From contig NW_026516689.1 in the NCBI RefSeq assembly GCF_025766255.1, forward strand, positions 248,001 through 312,000: a stretch of 64,000 nt of DNA, in the 5' to 3' direction. A model generated the notes under the pieces. That model saw only the letters and a list, made by a program, of their open reading frames with translations. It was not told the origin of the DNA and did no database searches. Shown piece after piece: positions 1-12,578 of this stretch (its first letter is position 1; each line of letters opens with the position of its first letter). This DNA comes from Zychaea mexicana. Taxonomy: Eukaryota; Mucoromycota; Mucoromycetes; Mucorales; Lichtheimiaceae. Position numbers and translations under genes: made by a program.

Positions 1-2653
1 CACTGGTGACTACTATGCCATCAAGTTTCTGAAAAAGTCAGACATGATTGCCAAAAACCAGGTGACCAATGTCAAGGCCGAACGTATGATTTTGATGACC
101 CAGACCGATAGTCCATTTGTCACCAAGTTGTACTATACGTTCCAGTCTAAGGATTATCTTTACTTGGTTCTCGAATATCTCAACGGTGGCGATTGTTCGG
201 CGTTGGTCAAAGTCCTGGGCAGCCTGCCTGAAGATTGGGCACGGAATTATCTAGCAGAAGTGGCGCTTGGTCTGGCATATCTGCATAGCAAAAATGTCAT
301 TCACAGGTACGTCTACAATCACCGAACTTTTTTTATTGTCCTAGACGGAAGCTCTCCCGCTAATCTTCCTTTTTTTGGTGTTTGATATAGAGATGTCAAA
401 CCAGACAACTTATTGATCGATCAAAACGGACACTTGAAGCTGACAGATTTTGGGTTGTCGCGTATTGGCTTTCTGAATCGCCGTGTACGAGACGAACTAA
501 GCACGGCAACGCCCTATGACGATAATGCGTCTGGTCATGCTCTCCCGTCTTCGCCTGCACCATCACCTGAAGAAGCACCATCGGATATGTTAACAACGCC
601 ATCAAACAGTGCATATCGCCATTCGTACTTTAGTTTGCTTTTCGATGAAGGACGTCGCAGCTCTCGATCCAGCTCTGTGTCTGCAGGTACAGATGTGAGC
701 AAACATAATCAACCACAACTACAACAGCCGCAACCAGAACAGCTACATCAGAATCCACGGGCACCATCGGATACGAGCAGCAGCAGCAATACGCCACCGC
801 CCCGTGCGGCAGACAATCATACCCCTGTTTTGAGCACGCCTGGGTACATGCAATGTGACCGCAGTGATACCCCACGCAAAGCAGTAGGCACGCCGGATTA
901 TCTAGCACCAGAGAGTATCTTAGGTACCAGCCAGGATTCCATGGTAGATTGGGCAAGTATTTGGATTGCTTTTGTTTTCTGCTCTACGATGGATTTAAAC
1001 TAATTCTAACCATTTCTTTTAACTTTAGTGGGCATTGGGTGTGATCTGCTACGAGTTTCTATATGGTATCCCTCCCTTTCACGCCGATACACCTGATCGA
1101 GTCTTTGAAAACATCTTGTCACGGCGGATTGATTGGCACGAAGATCTTGTGGATGTGTCTCCTGAAGCTCGGGATTTCATGGAGCGGCTCATGACTTTGG
1201 ACCCGGAAAAACGACTAGGTGCCAACGGATCAGACGAGGTCAAGTACCATCCGTTTTTCAAGTCCATCAATTGGGATTCCCTCCTGACCGAATCCCCGGC
1301 CTTTGTACCACAGCCTGCCGACATGGAAGATACAGACTATTTCGACTTGCGCGGTGCAACTATGCTTAGAAAGGAGGAAGACCGACTCGGTGTAGACAAA
1401 GGAACGGGAGGATTGCAGATACCTGAAGATGACAAGCAACAAGTTGAAAAGGCCAAAGCGATTATTCAAGAACAAAATCCTGAACATTTGCATGAAGATC
1501 AACAGCAACAACAACAACAGCTGCTACAACAAAAGGGCTTGCATCTCAGCGCGGTCAGTTTGACGGATACGAACAGTGACAAAAAGCATGAAGAAGAGTT
1601 TGGCACATTTGTTTACAAGAACTTGCCCGTATTGGAAAAGGCAAATGAAGATGCAATTCGAAAAATCCGTCATGACAGTATCGTTGCCAGTGATCTGCAC
1701 AAATCGTCACCACCGCCTCCTGCGCCACAAACACCTCGCAGAAAATCATCAAACACGGTTCTCGGTATTACGACAGCTAATGCGGGCGCTACTGCCGCCG
1801 GTAATGTCGCAGGGGCTGGTGAAGAAGAGGATGTGAACCCGCCACTACCGCCGCCCATGATATTGTCGCATTCAGCATCGACCAAAACTGTTCGACGGTC
1901 GATGGATGTGGTTCAAGGACAACCACAGCGGTTAGCAGAAAAATCAAGAATGCGGTCCGCATCATCGCCTGGTGATCGTAGCACTGCTATTGCTACAGCC
2001 GCTGCTAATAGTGCTACGCACCCATTGGATGAACATCACGAAAGCAGTGGCAGTATCACAGCTGCTCCCACTACAACAACATATCCTCCAATACCAAGCA
2101 CAAGCCCACCACAGCAGCAGCAAAGCAATAAGCCGTTGGATTGTTTAGTTGCGGATGATAATCCAATCAGCTGTAAGATTCTCGAGACTATCCTCCAGAC
2201 GCTTCAATGCCGATGTGTGATTGTACGCAATGGCGCACAAGCGATTCGAAGCGCCATGGGTGATGTACGATACGATATTATCTTTATGGATATCCGCATG
2301 CCTATCAGTAAGTTTCCGTGATACTGTAATTAAGTCTATAATATTCAAATTTACAGCATACTGACTGGTAAATGTTCTTGTCTACGAAAATAGTTGATGG
2401 TGAAGCAGCAGCACGAATGATCAAATCGACCAACAACTTGAACCGAACCACGCCTATTATAGCAGTTACAGCGTATGAACGCACAGTCCAACTAGCCGGC
2501 GCCTTTGACGATATTATTAGCAAACCAGTCACCAAAAGCACCATTTATCAACGTCTACAACAATTTTGTGGTACGTGTGAACCGCAGCATCGACCTCCAT
2601 TATTCGCACATCATTCATCCAATTCATCGTTGAGCAGTCGATTTAAAGCCTAA
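1..2653 (+). CDS. RIM15: Rim15-like AGC kinase with C-terminal receiver domain (5' partial)
   Basis: Four exons are read as <1-306, 391-952, 1029-2307 and 2394-2653 (801 visible codons, stop TAA). The N-terminus lies before the window; the first visible residues already belong to the kinase small lobe (YAIKFLKK). Catalytic loop HRDVKPDN is split by intron 1 and is followed by DFG. A Ser/Pro/Gln-rich insert of about 140 residues separates DFG from [10 protein letters not shown]; such a long insert in the activation segment is typical of the Rim15/Greatwall branch. The last 130 residues form a response-regulator receiver: acidic pair in LVADDN, phospho-acceptor in MDIRMPI, then VTA and SKP. All key residues are present, so phosphorelay control is possible. 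Family members act in nutrient and quiescence signalling. Between the domains lie polyGln and Pro/Ala-rich linkers. Intron 2 is GC-AG. Confidence 0.9.
953..1028 (+). other. GC-AG intron in the kinase gene
   Basis: Exon 2 ends after TGG and the next bases are GCAAGT. The only reading that keeps the conserved kinase motif (VDWWALGV) uses a GC donor at 953 and the AG at 1028, with phase 0 on both sides. The other introns of this gene have GTACGT and GTAAGT donors. Confidence 0.8.
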
Positions 2654-4236
2654 TAGCACTATTACTACCACCACTGTCTACCTTTATTATTTGCATCTTT
2701 TTTTTTTCATCTACGTTTCACCTTAGATCCCTTCTTTTTTATATACCCCTCTCCTCCTTTTTCTTAAAAAAGAATAACATTATACACTGACATCCCCTCC
2801 ACAATCAATTCAAGACATTTGTAGCAATAACACAAACAAACATGAGATCATTACATCCTGACGTTTTTAACGTTATACCCTTCAAGGCAGATTTTTGTTT
2901 GTGCTATTACTGCTGTCGCACGGCGTCAAAGATGGCGCTGTATACAAACAATGACGTGGTCCGTGCGTTTGCGACATAAAGAAACCCGTTTCACGTTTCT
3001 GGCTATGAAACGTAAAGGATGGATGCGGACGGCTTAGTAGGATCCACTAAGAGGTAGTGCGTTAAAGTGGCTGCCTGGCGTCCAACAGATCTATGCCATC
3101 TAAACTAGTCAACTGTTAGAGATAAAGTGGCCAGTAGTGCAGATGGCCGTTGCTCACGGTGTAGATGTACTTGTTATCTAATTGTATTAAGAAAGGCAAA
3201 TAACTACGTTGCTACTGTACAGTACAAGGATTTTAAAAAGGCATACGAGGAGACTCTTGACAGTGAGCTCAAATTTGCGTCTTCTTATATCAGCTATAGA
3301 TGACATAGCATATAGTACGTCGTATATTAATCAGTTTTAGAGATATCCGTTTTTAAGATTTGCACCATGTACCCTCTGCATAGATTGTATCAACGGCGTA
3401 CTTTTCTGGAGATCTACTGTAACAATAAGAACAAGTGATGAAACGTTTTGTTTATCCAATCTAACTACATACAGTATCACATATTATCATAAGGTCTTCT
3501 GTGCAGCTGGCCTGGAGTATATGGTACGAGGGCGCTTTGCTTAACTCGTACTGTAGTGAACGTTTTGGCTTCCTTTATATATGCTTCTATGCTTTCACAT
3601 AGCCATTTTTTGAACAGGGTACAGTACACGATGTCAACATAGAAAGGAGGTGCGCTCGGTTCTTCATTTTTACTGCTAAAAGTCGTACTTCTCGGTTGTT
3701 TTTCAGGGCATCACAAAAACTAATAAGTGGTTTCGAACCGTTGAAGAGAAGTGGAAGCCTCGATGAACATTTCAATTTTAGCGACGTTGAGTTCAATTTT
3801 TCCCATTCTTGCAAAACAAAGCAAACAGTGTTTTTGTTCATCTTTCATCCGTAATGTGGAAAAAGAGAGAAAAGTAGAAGGAAACAAAAACGCAGAGCAT
3901 ATTTATAAGTGTCCAGTCTTGCATCAGTAGTTTTTACGAAGGAGATGACCACTCCATCATTTTTCTTTGTGTTTCTAGGAAGACTGTCGTTGTCTGTTGC
4001 TCATCGTCTTTACTGCTTACTACATGACAGCACGCGAAACCATGAACGATCTATGTAGAGAATTATCGACGACGACGAATGACAGTGAACTAGTAAAATT
4101 TGCTGGTGCATTTGCATGAATGTAGCTGAACATTCTGATGAGGTAGCTCTAAACGAGCAGCTCTTTGCCAGGGCACCAAAAAGTAATTTGCCGAGGAAGG
4201 TAGTCTATATTTAGATGGAAAGACCAACCATATAAA

Positions 4237-4284
4237 ACAAGGCCCTAATGCTACTTAAAGTGCTACTACTGCTTAGGGCCTTGT
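4237..4284. repeat. Perfect 12-bp inverted repeat (hairpin)
   Basis: Arms 4237-4248 (ACAAGGCCCTAA) and 4273-4284 (TTAGGGCCTTGT) are exact reverse complements with a 24-nt loop. It lies in non-coding DNA. It could be a structured RNA element, a small MITE relic or chance; nothing nearby decides this. Confidence 0.6.
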
Positions 4285-6090
4285 GAGCTAAAATAGAAGA
4301 GAAGATTGAAGACTTGCCGTTGATAAAGTGTATCCTGTAGGATAAATAGAACTTCTTGTCTGCTTGCGAAACGACATTTAAGATGGATCGTTAACAGAGA
4401 TGCTGTTACCGTTCTCCATCAGTCGTTGAACTTTTGATGGTCCAAGTTAGTTTTACTGTGATATATGCTAGGGTGTGCAGCAGTGCGTGTGTAAGCTACG
4501 GGCGTGCCACGGTTGAACGGATAAGAGAGCGTCCCAGACCATTCTCTACTTGTACTAGAAGCTGTAGTGGCAGTAGATGTGCTAAGTTAGTGCTCGTTTC
4601 TGTCTCACAGTATGTAGTCAACCTGGTACGTACGTATCAGGACGATTAAATATGGTAATAGCACCCGCAGTGGAGCTTATAATTAGCGGCGCCGTCGTCA
4701 CTTGGTCATTACCATTTCCATCAACATCACCATCATCGCTATGTGCACGCGCCGCTACCCAGCCATCACGAACCGATGATGGTATGCTATGACGATTGGA
4801 AAGTTCTAAGTTTAGATCTGTTGTTGACAGTAATGCTTATTTGAGTGCAATAGTAACCGATCAGCAGGGTAGGTGAATGACGGTAATATGTATCATCAGT
4901 AAAGAATTCCACCACCCTTGATCTTTTTATGTGAGAATTTGAGGGGGCGGACCCGGTATCGCAAGCTTTTATGAGGATAACAAAGCCTGCATAGTCCCCC
5001 AAATTCACCGCTCCTCCCCTCTCGCTCTTTTATCAGTCGATGGAAGCCTTTTGTGTATGTGTGTATGTAAAGAGTATTGTACAAAAGCCATTTTTTTCAG
5101 TAATACCAGGAGTTTTCTTCATGTGAGTCTGCTCGCTCCTGGTAAATTGTTGTAGCTATATCATAGCATTAGCAGTTAGTTGTGCATGAATGCATACAAA
5201 GTAAGTTATCAAGAAAATGGATACTGCATAGCATTATCTATCAACCACCAAAAGAGGAGGCAAAGGGGAAAGAAGGGACATTCATATCATTGTGGCACCG
5301 TAGACCCAACCCCAACTCACCACTGTATTGGTTGATTTCTTATGTTTTTTCCAGTAACACATCCACAACCGTTCGTCTGGTTCCATCCTTTTCCCTCTTC
5401 TTAGACTTACTTACCATACTATCGCTGTAAAAAAAAGGACAAAGAGATCCAAAACATACAAACGATGCACGTGCGAGTGAAGTGTATTAGAATTCTGCTG
5501 GAAGAAAAGATATCATGATGCGCAATTAACATCACGCAGCAGCGGGCTTCTGTACACTATATTAACCCCACACACAAACAAACAACAAACAGATAAAGTA
5601 TCAAGCACGATGAGAACATTGTTTTTTCTTAATTTGGTAACTGCGTAAAGATAAGAACAAAAGAAAGAGGGCCGGGTCTGACTCTCCCCTCCGCAAGTGA
5701 CTCTCCCTTTCGGCGTCTACCAGCGAGCAGGCCGTAAAGAAGGGAACGGATGGACGATAAGCTTGTTATCGAGGTGACCAAGTGCAAGTCTTCTTTTTTT
5801 CCCGCGGCTACAAATCCGGGGATGTGCGAGCTAGCGTATCGTGGGCAAACTGACAAAAGGGAGCAAGTATATCCATGACGCAGAGGGATGTGTGCTACAG
5901 CAGCAATCGGGTAATGATACTGAACCCTCCACCCCCCAGGACTCACTTCACGTGACACGAATGTGACTTCCAAAAAAGGCATCAAGCTGCCTATTGAGAC
6001 TTCAACAGTTCCGATCCACGAAAGTGAATTCCATCCAATCTAGTGAATCCAAACTGGAACAACCGCACCCGACACATCCTCACAATTAAA

Positions 6091-6100
6091 TTATAAATAT
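6091..6100 (+). promoter_or_regulatory. TATA-like box upstream of the 6236 gene
   Basis: TTATAAATAT lies about 137 nt before the ATG and is followed by a CT-rich tract at 6110-6180, a common arrangement in fungal promoters. Assigned by position and motif only. Confidence 0.35.
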
Positions 6101-6235
6101 ATTCTCGCATCTCTGCCCCCCTTCCTTGCTTTCTCTTTTTCTCTCTCTCTCCCTCTCTCTCTCTCTCCCCACTCTTCTTTAGTGCGAAAACTACTACTTA
6201 TTACTATTACCACTACTGCTACCACAACTTAGAAA

Positions 6236-7448
6236 ATGTCGCTACTTGAACGCACTGCCACTATGCAAGATCTTATTAAGGACGTCGATGCGCTCTTTGC
6301 ACCTTCTTCAACAACCCCGTCAGAAAAATCGGTATGTTACGTAAAAGAAAACTGGGGGGGGGTGGGTTGTTGGTATAATAAGCTCTTTCTCGCGCCCTTT
6401 CTCTGTTATTCCTGTCAACAACAACAACAATGATTGATATACAAAGGAGCGGAGAGAAGCTGTCTAAAAGGAGCAGTGGGTTGTGGACACTTAACTATCC
6501 CTCGTGGTATCACAACGGTATAGCTAACGATCGATATTTCTTTTTTCTATCTCTACAAAACCTTATATTCGATTCCTATTTTCCTTGCATTCCGTGCTGT
6601 AATTCTCCATACCGTAAATTTACTTTCAAAAATCATACACGCAGACGCCATCCTGTACTTCTTCTACTACAACAATGAAAACACAATCAACAACGCCGTC
6701 TATATTTGCCATGATCTATGATTTTCTTGCTTCCACTGCTACTACTGCTACCGACGAATCAACGACCACTGTACCGACCCTGACAGCAATCCCGACTCGA
6801 ACGGGCTTTTTACCGCATTCTCCAGTCGCCAAGCCTGATGTGTCAACCTCTCCTATTGCCATCATCTCCACAACAACAAACATAGACGACGAGTGTCCTT
6901 CGCTGAGTAGCAGTCTGAGTTCCTCATATTCGTCGTCTTCGTCCTCGTCCAGCACCAATAACGGTTTCGGATTGTCGAGCGACGATAGCTTGGCGGCGCT
7001 ATCGGACATGCTGTTCTCATCCTTTGACAACGGTAACGCCGCAACTGCCGCCGCTAATACTGTCAACAGCAACCCGAATGCCACTAGCGACCACAATACC
7101 GATTCATCAACATCATCCTCCTCACCACCCAAAAACTGTCTATGCACGACGATGGTGTTAAGCAACAGTGCTGATTGTGAAGAACATAACTGGGACGAGA
7201 TGCAGAGGGAATGGGAACGGGCAGAGGAGAAACAAGTGCCTACACCCGAGAAGGTGCCTCGACCTGGTCGCGAACTGCGGGCGAACGCAGCTCATTTGCG
7301 AATGATTGCTGCTGAACTTAACATGATGCGTGCCAACAAAATCATCTGCCCTTTGCGTCCGCGGTTCCATTTGCCTCGACGGTCAGATCCATTTGTTGCC
7401 TCGCGATCAAGTCCGTTGCGCGGTCGTGTTGTTGCTTTGGCAGCATAA
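6236..7448 (+). CDS. Ser/Thr-rich protein of unknown function
   Basis: Two exons, 6236-6331 and 6645-7448, join in phase 0 to give 299 aa. The intron has a GTATGT donor and an ACGCAG acceptor, and the frame stays open through the join. Residues 1-32 (MSLLERTATMQDLIKDVDAL...) look ordered and slightly helical. The next 150 residues are low-complexity Thr/Ser/Asn-rich. The C-terminal 60 residues are basic and look conserved in style (PGRELRANAAHLRMIAAEL, then a Pro/Arg-rich tail ending RGRVVALAA). No domain, signal peptide or membrane segment is visible. The start is the first ATG after a TATA-like box and CT tract. I do not recognise a family and assign no role. An AATAAA lies about 320 nt after the stop. 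Confidence 0.75.
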
Positions 7449-10400
7449 AGTGACAAGAGATCATCATCACGCTCACCGACCGCTCTCAGGGTGGAAGAAC
7501 AAGCCAGTGTATACCCCCTCCTCCTTCCATCTATATTCCCCACTGCTGTTATCTACATAGTATCCTTAGTTATACACATTTTCTCTCTCTCTCTCTCTCT
7601 AATGTCTTCTTGTACATATATATTATACCATGCATCATCATCTTGCCTTGTCATGCACACATACTCTTCCTCTAGCAGCAGCAGCAGCAGCAGCAAACTG
7701 CAGCTGAAGATTTGCTTCCGACATATAGAAAAGTTTTGATTGGTTCCTTTGTCTAAAACTGAGTGTCAATAAAATGCTTACCACATCCTTTACCCGACCA
7801 AAAAGCGCTGGGCTCTATTACTCAAGTGATTTTTCCAGAGAAACAATTATCCACTCTGCTGTTTGTACATGTGCACAGGTGCCTTTCCTCGTAAACTTCC
7901 GTGCAGTGTCAACAACTACTTTCCATTCAATGTTTTCGCCTGACCTTTCGCCCGCTCTTTTACATAAAAGACTTTAGCAGAAGAATATAGACGAAGATCG
8001 CCCCGCCAGTTGTCAAAGTAAGGTTTCGGGACATACCGATACGTACAAAGTAATCTCTCTCTCTTTGTTTCTCGGAAGTGTTTGTTTTTACGTACATTGC
8101 TAATTTGTGTTCCCTTCGATCGATAAGATAACACTTTCATTTGCTTCATACCCCGCTTATGACTATGGTAGGACCTATTAGCTACTTCTCTTTTGTGTTT
8201 GTTACGGTACATTGGCTTTCTTCCAATATACCCTCCTTAGCACTTCAAGAAGTGTCGGACGGATCCCCTATACGCTGACAAAGCTTGGCCGTGATAGGTT
8301 TCAAAAGTGGTTGATATGCAGCGGTGAGAATAATAACTAGGAAAATTTCCGTGTTTCCTTTTCCTTGTTCTCGAACGAGAGCGTGAGAGATGGAAAGAAA
8401 GAAACTAAATCATCGTTCACATACATTCCCAATGAAGTAAAAGTTCCTTCTCTAGTGCAAAGCATCTCTTTTACGATGTGGTAGTAAGTGCTTCTATCAA
8501 ATCAAGTCGGGGACCGGATTTACTTAATACCGGTGAACAGGAAGCTTATATTCAACCCCCCAATCCCAGCAAGGGGCATACAGACAGTAATTATCTGTCA
8601 GCTCCAGCCCAAGCTCAGCCTGAAAATGGCAACCCTGTCAAGTCTGTCTTGTTACCCATTGGCTTTGGGCTCCCGATTGATAGGTAAAAGACAGTAAAGT
8701 GCAACCACACACACACACGCCCCCCCCCCCACCACCCCGCACACATACTTTGTGTCGCGGCACTGGGTTGTACAATAGTAGTGCGTGTATTGGTAGCACA
8801 GGTCGATGTCATCGCTTTTTACTATAACTTTCTTCCGGAATGGATAAAGGGTGTTTTGTGATGATTTTATGAGGCCCATGTTCCTTCTTACTAGGACATA
8901 CTACGTCTTGCTGAATTTATAATACTTTTTCTTTTTCTTTTTCGAAAGCTTGCTGACTTGCCATCTAACTTGGAGACTATAACCAGCAAAAGAAACTTTG
9001 GACCATAGAAAAGTATACTACAGGTTAGAGTCAGAATGTTTCTCCGATAGCCTATTTGAATTAACCTGAGAAATAATCCCTACTGTTCGTGCATACATTA
9101 CCGACCGCATATTTTTGATCATAAAAGGAGTTGGTGCTGGAAGACATAACGCAATATACAAAAACATGAGCCGAGCATATTTTAAAGACGCTGACATAGG
9201 AGACTAATAATACCAACGTCAATAATAAGAGTATAATCATCATCAGGTACATTGATGCTATAGCAACTGGCGCTAATAGATTTATCGTAACTGAAAAATG
9301 CTGCAGAACGGACTTTGGACATAGAACGCTAGAAAACGCAGTTCAAGAGACACATGGGCAAACGCCACACCCATTAAAAGGTACCGTTGACCACTACTTC
9401 TCAACATCCCTTACATTAAATATCAAACATCATCATAAGCGTCGGAGGCTGCCGTACATTCATTTCACGCATGCAAGCCATTTCGTTTTTAGCCATACAG
9501 TACCACGAGGGATTTGCTGTCCTTTTTTTGGACATCTTACACATATTTATCGTGTTATAATATCATATCACACACGTGTCTCCATGTAGCACATCTATCA
9601 GCATCTTTTTACATTTGTTCAGACAGCTCTCGAGTATCGTACTGCTATTGCATACACTTGGCTCAAGGAGAGTGGGTGTCGTCCCTTCTTATTCAAGGAC
9701 TGCTTGTACAGAGACAGCAAGAAGGGAGCTTAAGAAAGCGTACATACCTTGTTTGTCGAAGCTTGAGGCGCAGGTAATTTTGTATACATTATGTCATTGT
9801 TATGTTTGTGTGTCGTGTGTGTGTGTGTGTGGGTATTACAAAAGCCTGCCATTCCCCTACTGCGCTAGTGCTCACTACCATCGTCCCCGTCAGAATGCAG
9901 GAAAAAAGGTGGGGTGATGGAATTAGCACACTCCCAACTGGTTTAAACGTCCGTTTTCTGCAAAACTGTCGAGTTACATCCAATTAGCAATCTCACAACG
10001 TCCACAATTCGTATCTATCCTGCATTCTGATTGGCTCGCTTCTGGTTATCGACAAGAGAAAAATCTTCTTTTTCCGCCTCCCCCGTTTTTGCGAGTTGTC
10101 TTCTTTCTTTTTTCCCACTCACCACGTCTAACGACTACAGCAAAACAACCACCCAGTTTTCCCGTTTGGTAGAAATTACCCAGTAGCTTTTGCACATTTC
10201 CACCCATCTTTATCAGCACAAGCTTCTTTTTTCACTGTTGAAACCTAGTTTCCACATTTTACCCTCCTCCAAATCTTCAATCTCTTTTGATTTCTTTCAA
10301 TCTCCCCCCCTCTTTTTTCTTTTGGTATAAACGTTTAGGGCGTTCCATCAGGTAAATTACATTTACGAGTGCAATTCGCTAGTGCTCCGCCCTTTTGCGG

Positions 10401-10652
10401 CCCCATTAGTAACAGTTTCAAGTGCAATGAAGAGGATGGGATTGAAAGATCATTAAAAGCAAACGGGGCATTATGATAGGTGAAACGCCCAACCAGAAAA
10501 AGAGTAGAACTGGACAAGACAACTGTGATTTTCCTTTACGCTTCAAGCACCATCTTTTCCAAGGCCACCAAGGAAGGAAATTTCGCCTTTAGTAGTAGTA
10601 GTAGTAATAGTAATAGTATATCAAGTAACAGTATCATATCATCGAATCTCCC
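7449..10652. other. Intergenic stretch with microsatellites
   Basis: About 3.2 kb with no supported gene. It holds short simple repeats: CT near 7581-7600, AGC near 7675-7695, CA followed by a C-run near 8708-8730, TG near 9815-9832, and a CT/C-rich leader-like tract at 10255-10325. AGT/AAT triplets at 10591-10618 sit just before the antizyme start. Open frames here are short, overlapping and without domains. Confidence 0.6.
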
Positions 10653-11495
10653 ATGATTATCGCAAGCCCTGCCAAAAAGGAGCTTGCTATACAGCTGCAA
10701 GTGCTACAAACACCAACAAGCCCCACAACAACGTCGACATCATCCTCTGTGGTAGCAGCTGCCACTTCTTCGACCATCACCACCCCGAATAGTCCAGAAA
10801 GAGTCTGTTTCCCTCATGAATACTGTAGCAATCCCAACGCACATCAGCATCAAGACGTTGTCACTGTTTCCAAACGGGAACTAGGCAAGTATCAGTCCTG
10901 AAAGTAGCATGATTTGCAGAAGAAAGAACAAGCAGACTCATAGACTTGTGCGTGTACGTGTGTTTAGGCACCAACAACGATTTCGTTGGCGCTGTTTTTG
11001 CACGCTGGAGCAAGAGCGTCGACGAACACATGTTGATTACGACGACAGTACATGAAACTTCCAGGCCAGTGCAATGTCAGGCATTTATTCACAATGATAC
11101 CGTGTTTCTCACTTGTCCCGTGATGGATTGTTTATCTAACTGGGCAGACGGCGAGTTTCAGTCTTGGTAAGTTCACTCTTGAAAACAAACAAACAAAAGA
11201 GTAGAAAAGAGAGTTATATGCATCGTTGTTAATTGTTGTTGCAGCATTACGCATCTGATTGAACTTGCCGAGGAGAAAACAGGTTGCGAGTACCTCGTCA
11301 TTGCTATCGACCGCAGACATCTTGATAGTAAGTCGTTAATTTCTTTAACCTTGTGAGAAAAACTCGCATTTACAAAGTTTATGCTTTCTAGATAACACGG
11401 TGCTCAAGGCATTCATGTATCTTGGATTTCAAATGATTGAACCTTCGGTGTATGGTCAAGAACTAGGTTATGTTCTTGTTGGCTATGAGCTGTAA
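10653..11495 (+). CDS. OAZ1: Ornithine decarboxylase antizyme (+1 frameshift gene)
   Basis: Exon 2 is 10968-11166, exon 3 is 11245-11327 and exon 4 is 11392-11495. Their product carries the antizyme core: FVGAVFARW, then LIELAEEKTGCEYLVIAIDR and LKAFMYLGFQMIEP up to a final YVLVGYEL. Antizyme binds ornithine decarboxylase monomers and sends them to the proteasome; its synthesis is switched on by polyamines through +1 frameshifting. ORF1 starts at 10653 and ends at UGA 10899-10901 directly after UCC. Skipping one base there and splicing at 10904-10967 gives 211 aa in frame. A competing reading uses a GC donor at 10885 (AG|GCAAGT), removes the UCC-UGA and also stays in frame, giving 205 aa. The family call rests on the C-terminal half; the choice of donor is open. 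Confidence 0.85.
10896..10901 (+). promoter_or_regulatory. Probable +1 ribosomal frameshift site UCC-UGA
   Basis: ORF1 of the antizyme gene ends in UCC UGA, the frameshift sequence used by many antizyme mRNAs. After a +1 shift the next codon is GAA. With the GT donor at 10904 the phase matches exon 2 exactly. The site would be removed if the GC donor at 10885 were used instead. Confidence 0.65.
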
Positions 11496-12359
11496 GCACG
11501 CACACACAACACTCCTTTCCTCTCTCTTTCTCTCTCTCTCTCTTTCTCTTTTGCTTTTATTTTGTTTCTCCATAGAAGAAATCAGTGAAATTGCAAACAT
11601 CGTATATAAATTAGTACATCAGAATATGAAAAAAAAACCCTTTGAGATTGTGTCTCTGGAATCAGAAGTGTATCAGGAACCAGAATTGAGCGCTCCTTTC
11701 CTTTCTGTTGATACCCTTGTATACCCACGTATAGGACTACTTCTGTATTTTGGACGTACATGCATCTTTCCAAAGCAGATGCATTCCCAACACTGTTTCA
11801 AGCATGTTTACAAATAGAGTCTTTACATATCGTGATAGTTTTTTATTGAATCTGTATAAAATGTCTATAAACTGATGCTTGCTTTTGCCGCCACTCAAAA
11901 AAGATGCCTGTAATAAACAATGACGCGTTCGGTTAGTTCACAAACCCTTTCTGCAAGCCAACTGTACTTTGTTCGAGCAAGAAAGAAAGAAAGAAAGTGA
12001 TTACTCAGGCTCATTAAATCAGTATATATTTTTGAGATCCACACACGTAGATTAAGACATGCGTAATGTTTTGCATCCTTGGAATCACTTTCTTTCTTTC
12101 TTACCCTCTCACACGAGCTCATTAACAGCTCCAAAGTATATCACAAACAGCTGATGAAATGGAAAATGTTTCTAGACATACCTTTTTTGAGAGCGAAAAA
12201 AAGTGAGTAAAGTAGTAAAACCTGGGTTTTTGGGCGGAAAGAAGCCTTTTAAAGACAAGAAAAAAGTTTTTCTTCTTGCAAAGTCACAAAGAAGCTGAGA
12301 TTTATGGGTGAAAGTTCTTATCGTCGTCTCGCGCCCGGGTCCGCTTCGCGGGATCTGCG

Positions 12360-12578
12360 TTGTCTGACGAAAAGTTGGTAGGTTCGAACAATCCGATCTG
12401 TATGATAGCAATTTTTCATAATCGTATTGCTGTAGGAATAGGTTTCTATCATGTTACTGACTGTACACATCTTATTGATGAACATCATGTGCAAAGCTCC
12501 TATTTTTTTTTATTACGCGACCGAACTTGTTTAAATGCTGATACGATATCTCTGGGTAAAGCAAAAGGTACACCGTGA
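12360..12578 (+). pseudogene. Possible MutS-homologue (Msh4/Msh5-like) N-terminal fragment
   Basis: A 72-codon frame reads ICMIAIFHNRIAVGIGFYHV ... LLRDRTCLNADTISL. The pattern of a short beta strand, 'VGIGFY' and a later 'LNADTISL' resembles the N-terminal part of eukaryotic MutS homologues of the meiotic Msh4/Msh5 type. No ATPase region or further convincing exons follow, so if the likeness is real this is a relic. It may also be an unrelated open frame. Confidence 0.25.

Larger units (their letters stand above)
2654..6235. other. Long intergenic stretch
   Basis: About 3.6 kb without a gene I can support. The first 150 bases are T/C-rich, as expected for a 3' untranslated region. Short open frames exist on both strands (the longest is 118 codons on minus near 5629-5985), but none shows a domain or a convincing exon structure. 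A 12-bp inverted repeat lies at 4237-4284. The last 100 bases before 6236 are a CT-rich tract, as in many fungal 5' leaders. Confidence 0.6.

Noticed and set aside
5629..5985. 118-codon minus-strand frame in the intergenic region
   Set aside because: No recognisable domain, no splice partner, and composition like the surrounding non-coding DNA.
6716..7165. 149-codon minus-strand frame
   Set aside because: Antisense shadow of the Ser/Thr-rich exon, caused by its biased codons.
12370..12400. GGTTCGAAC resembling a tRNA T-loop
   Set aside because: No matching A box, acceptor stem or anticodon arm could be drawn around it.
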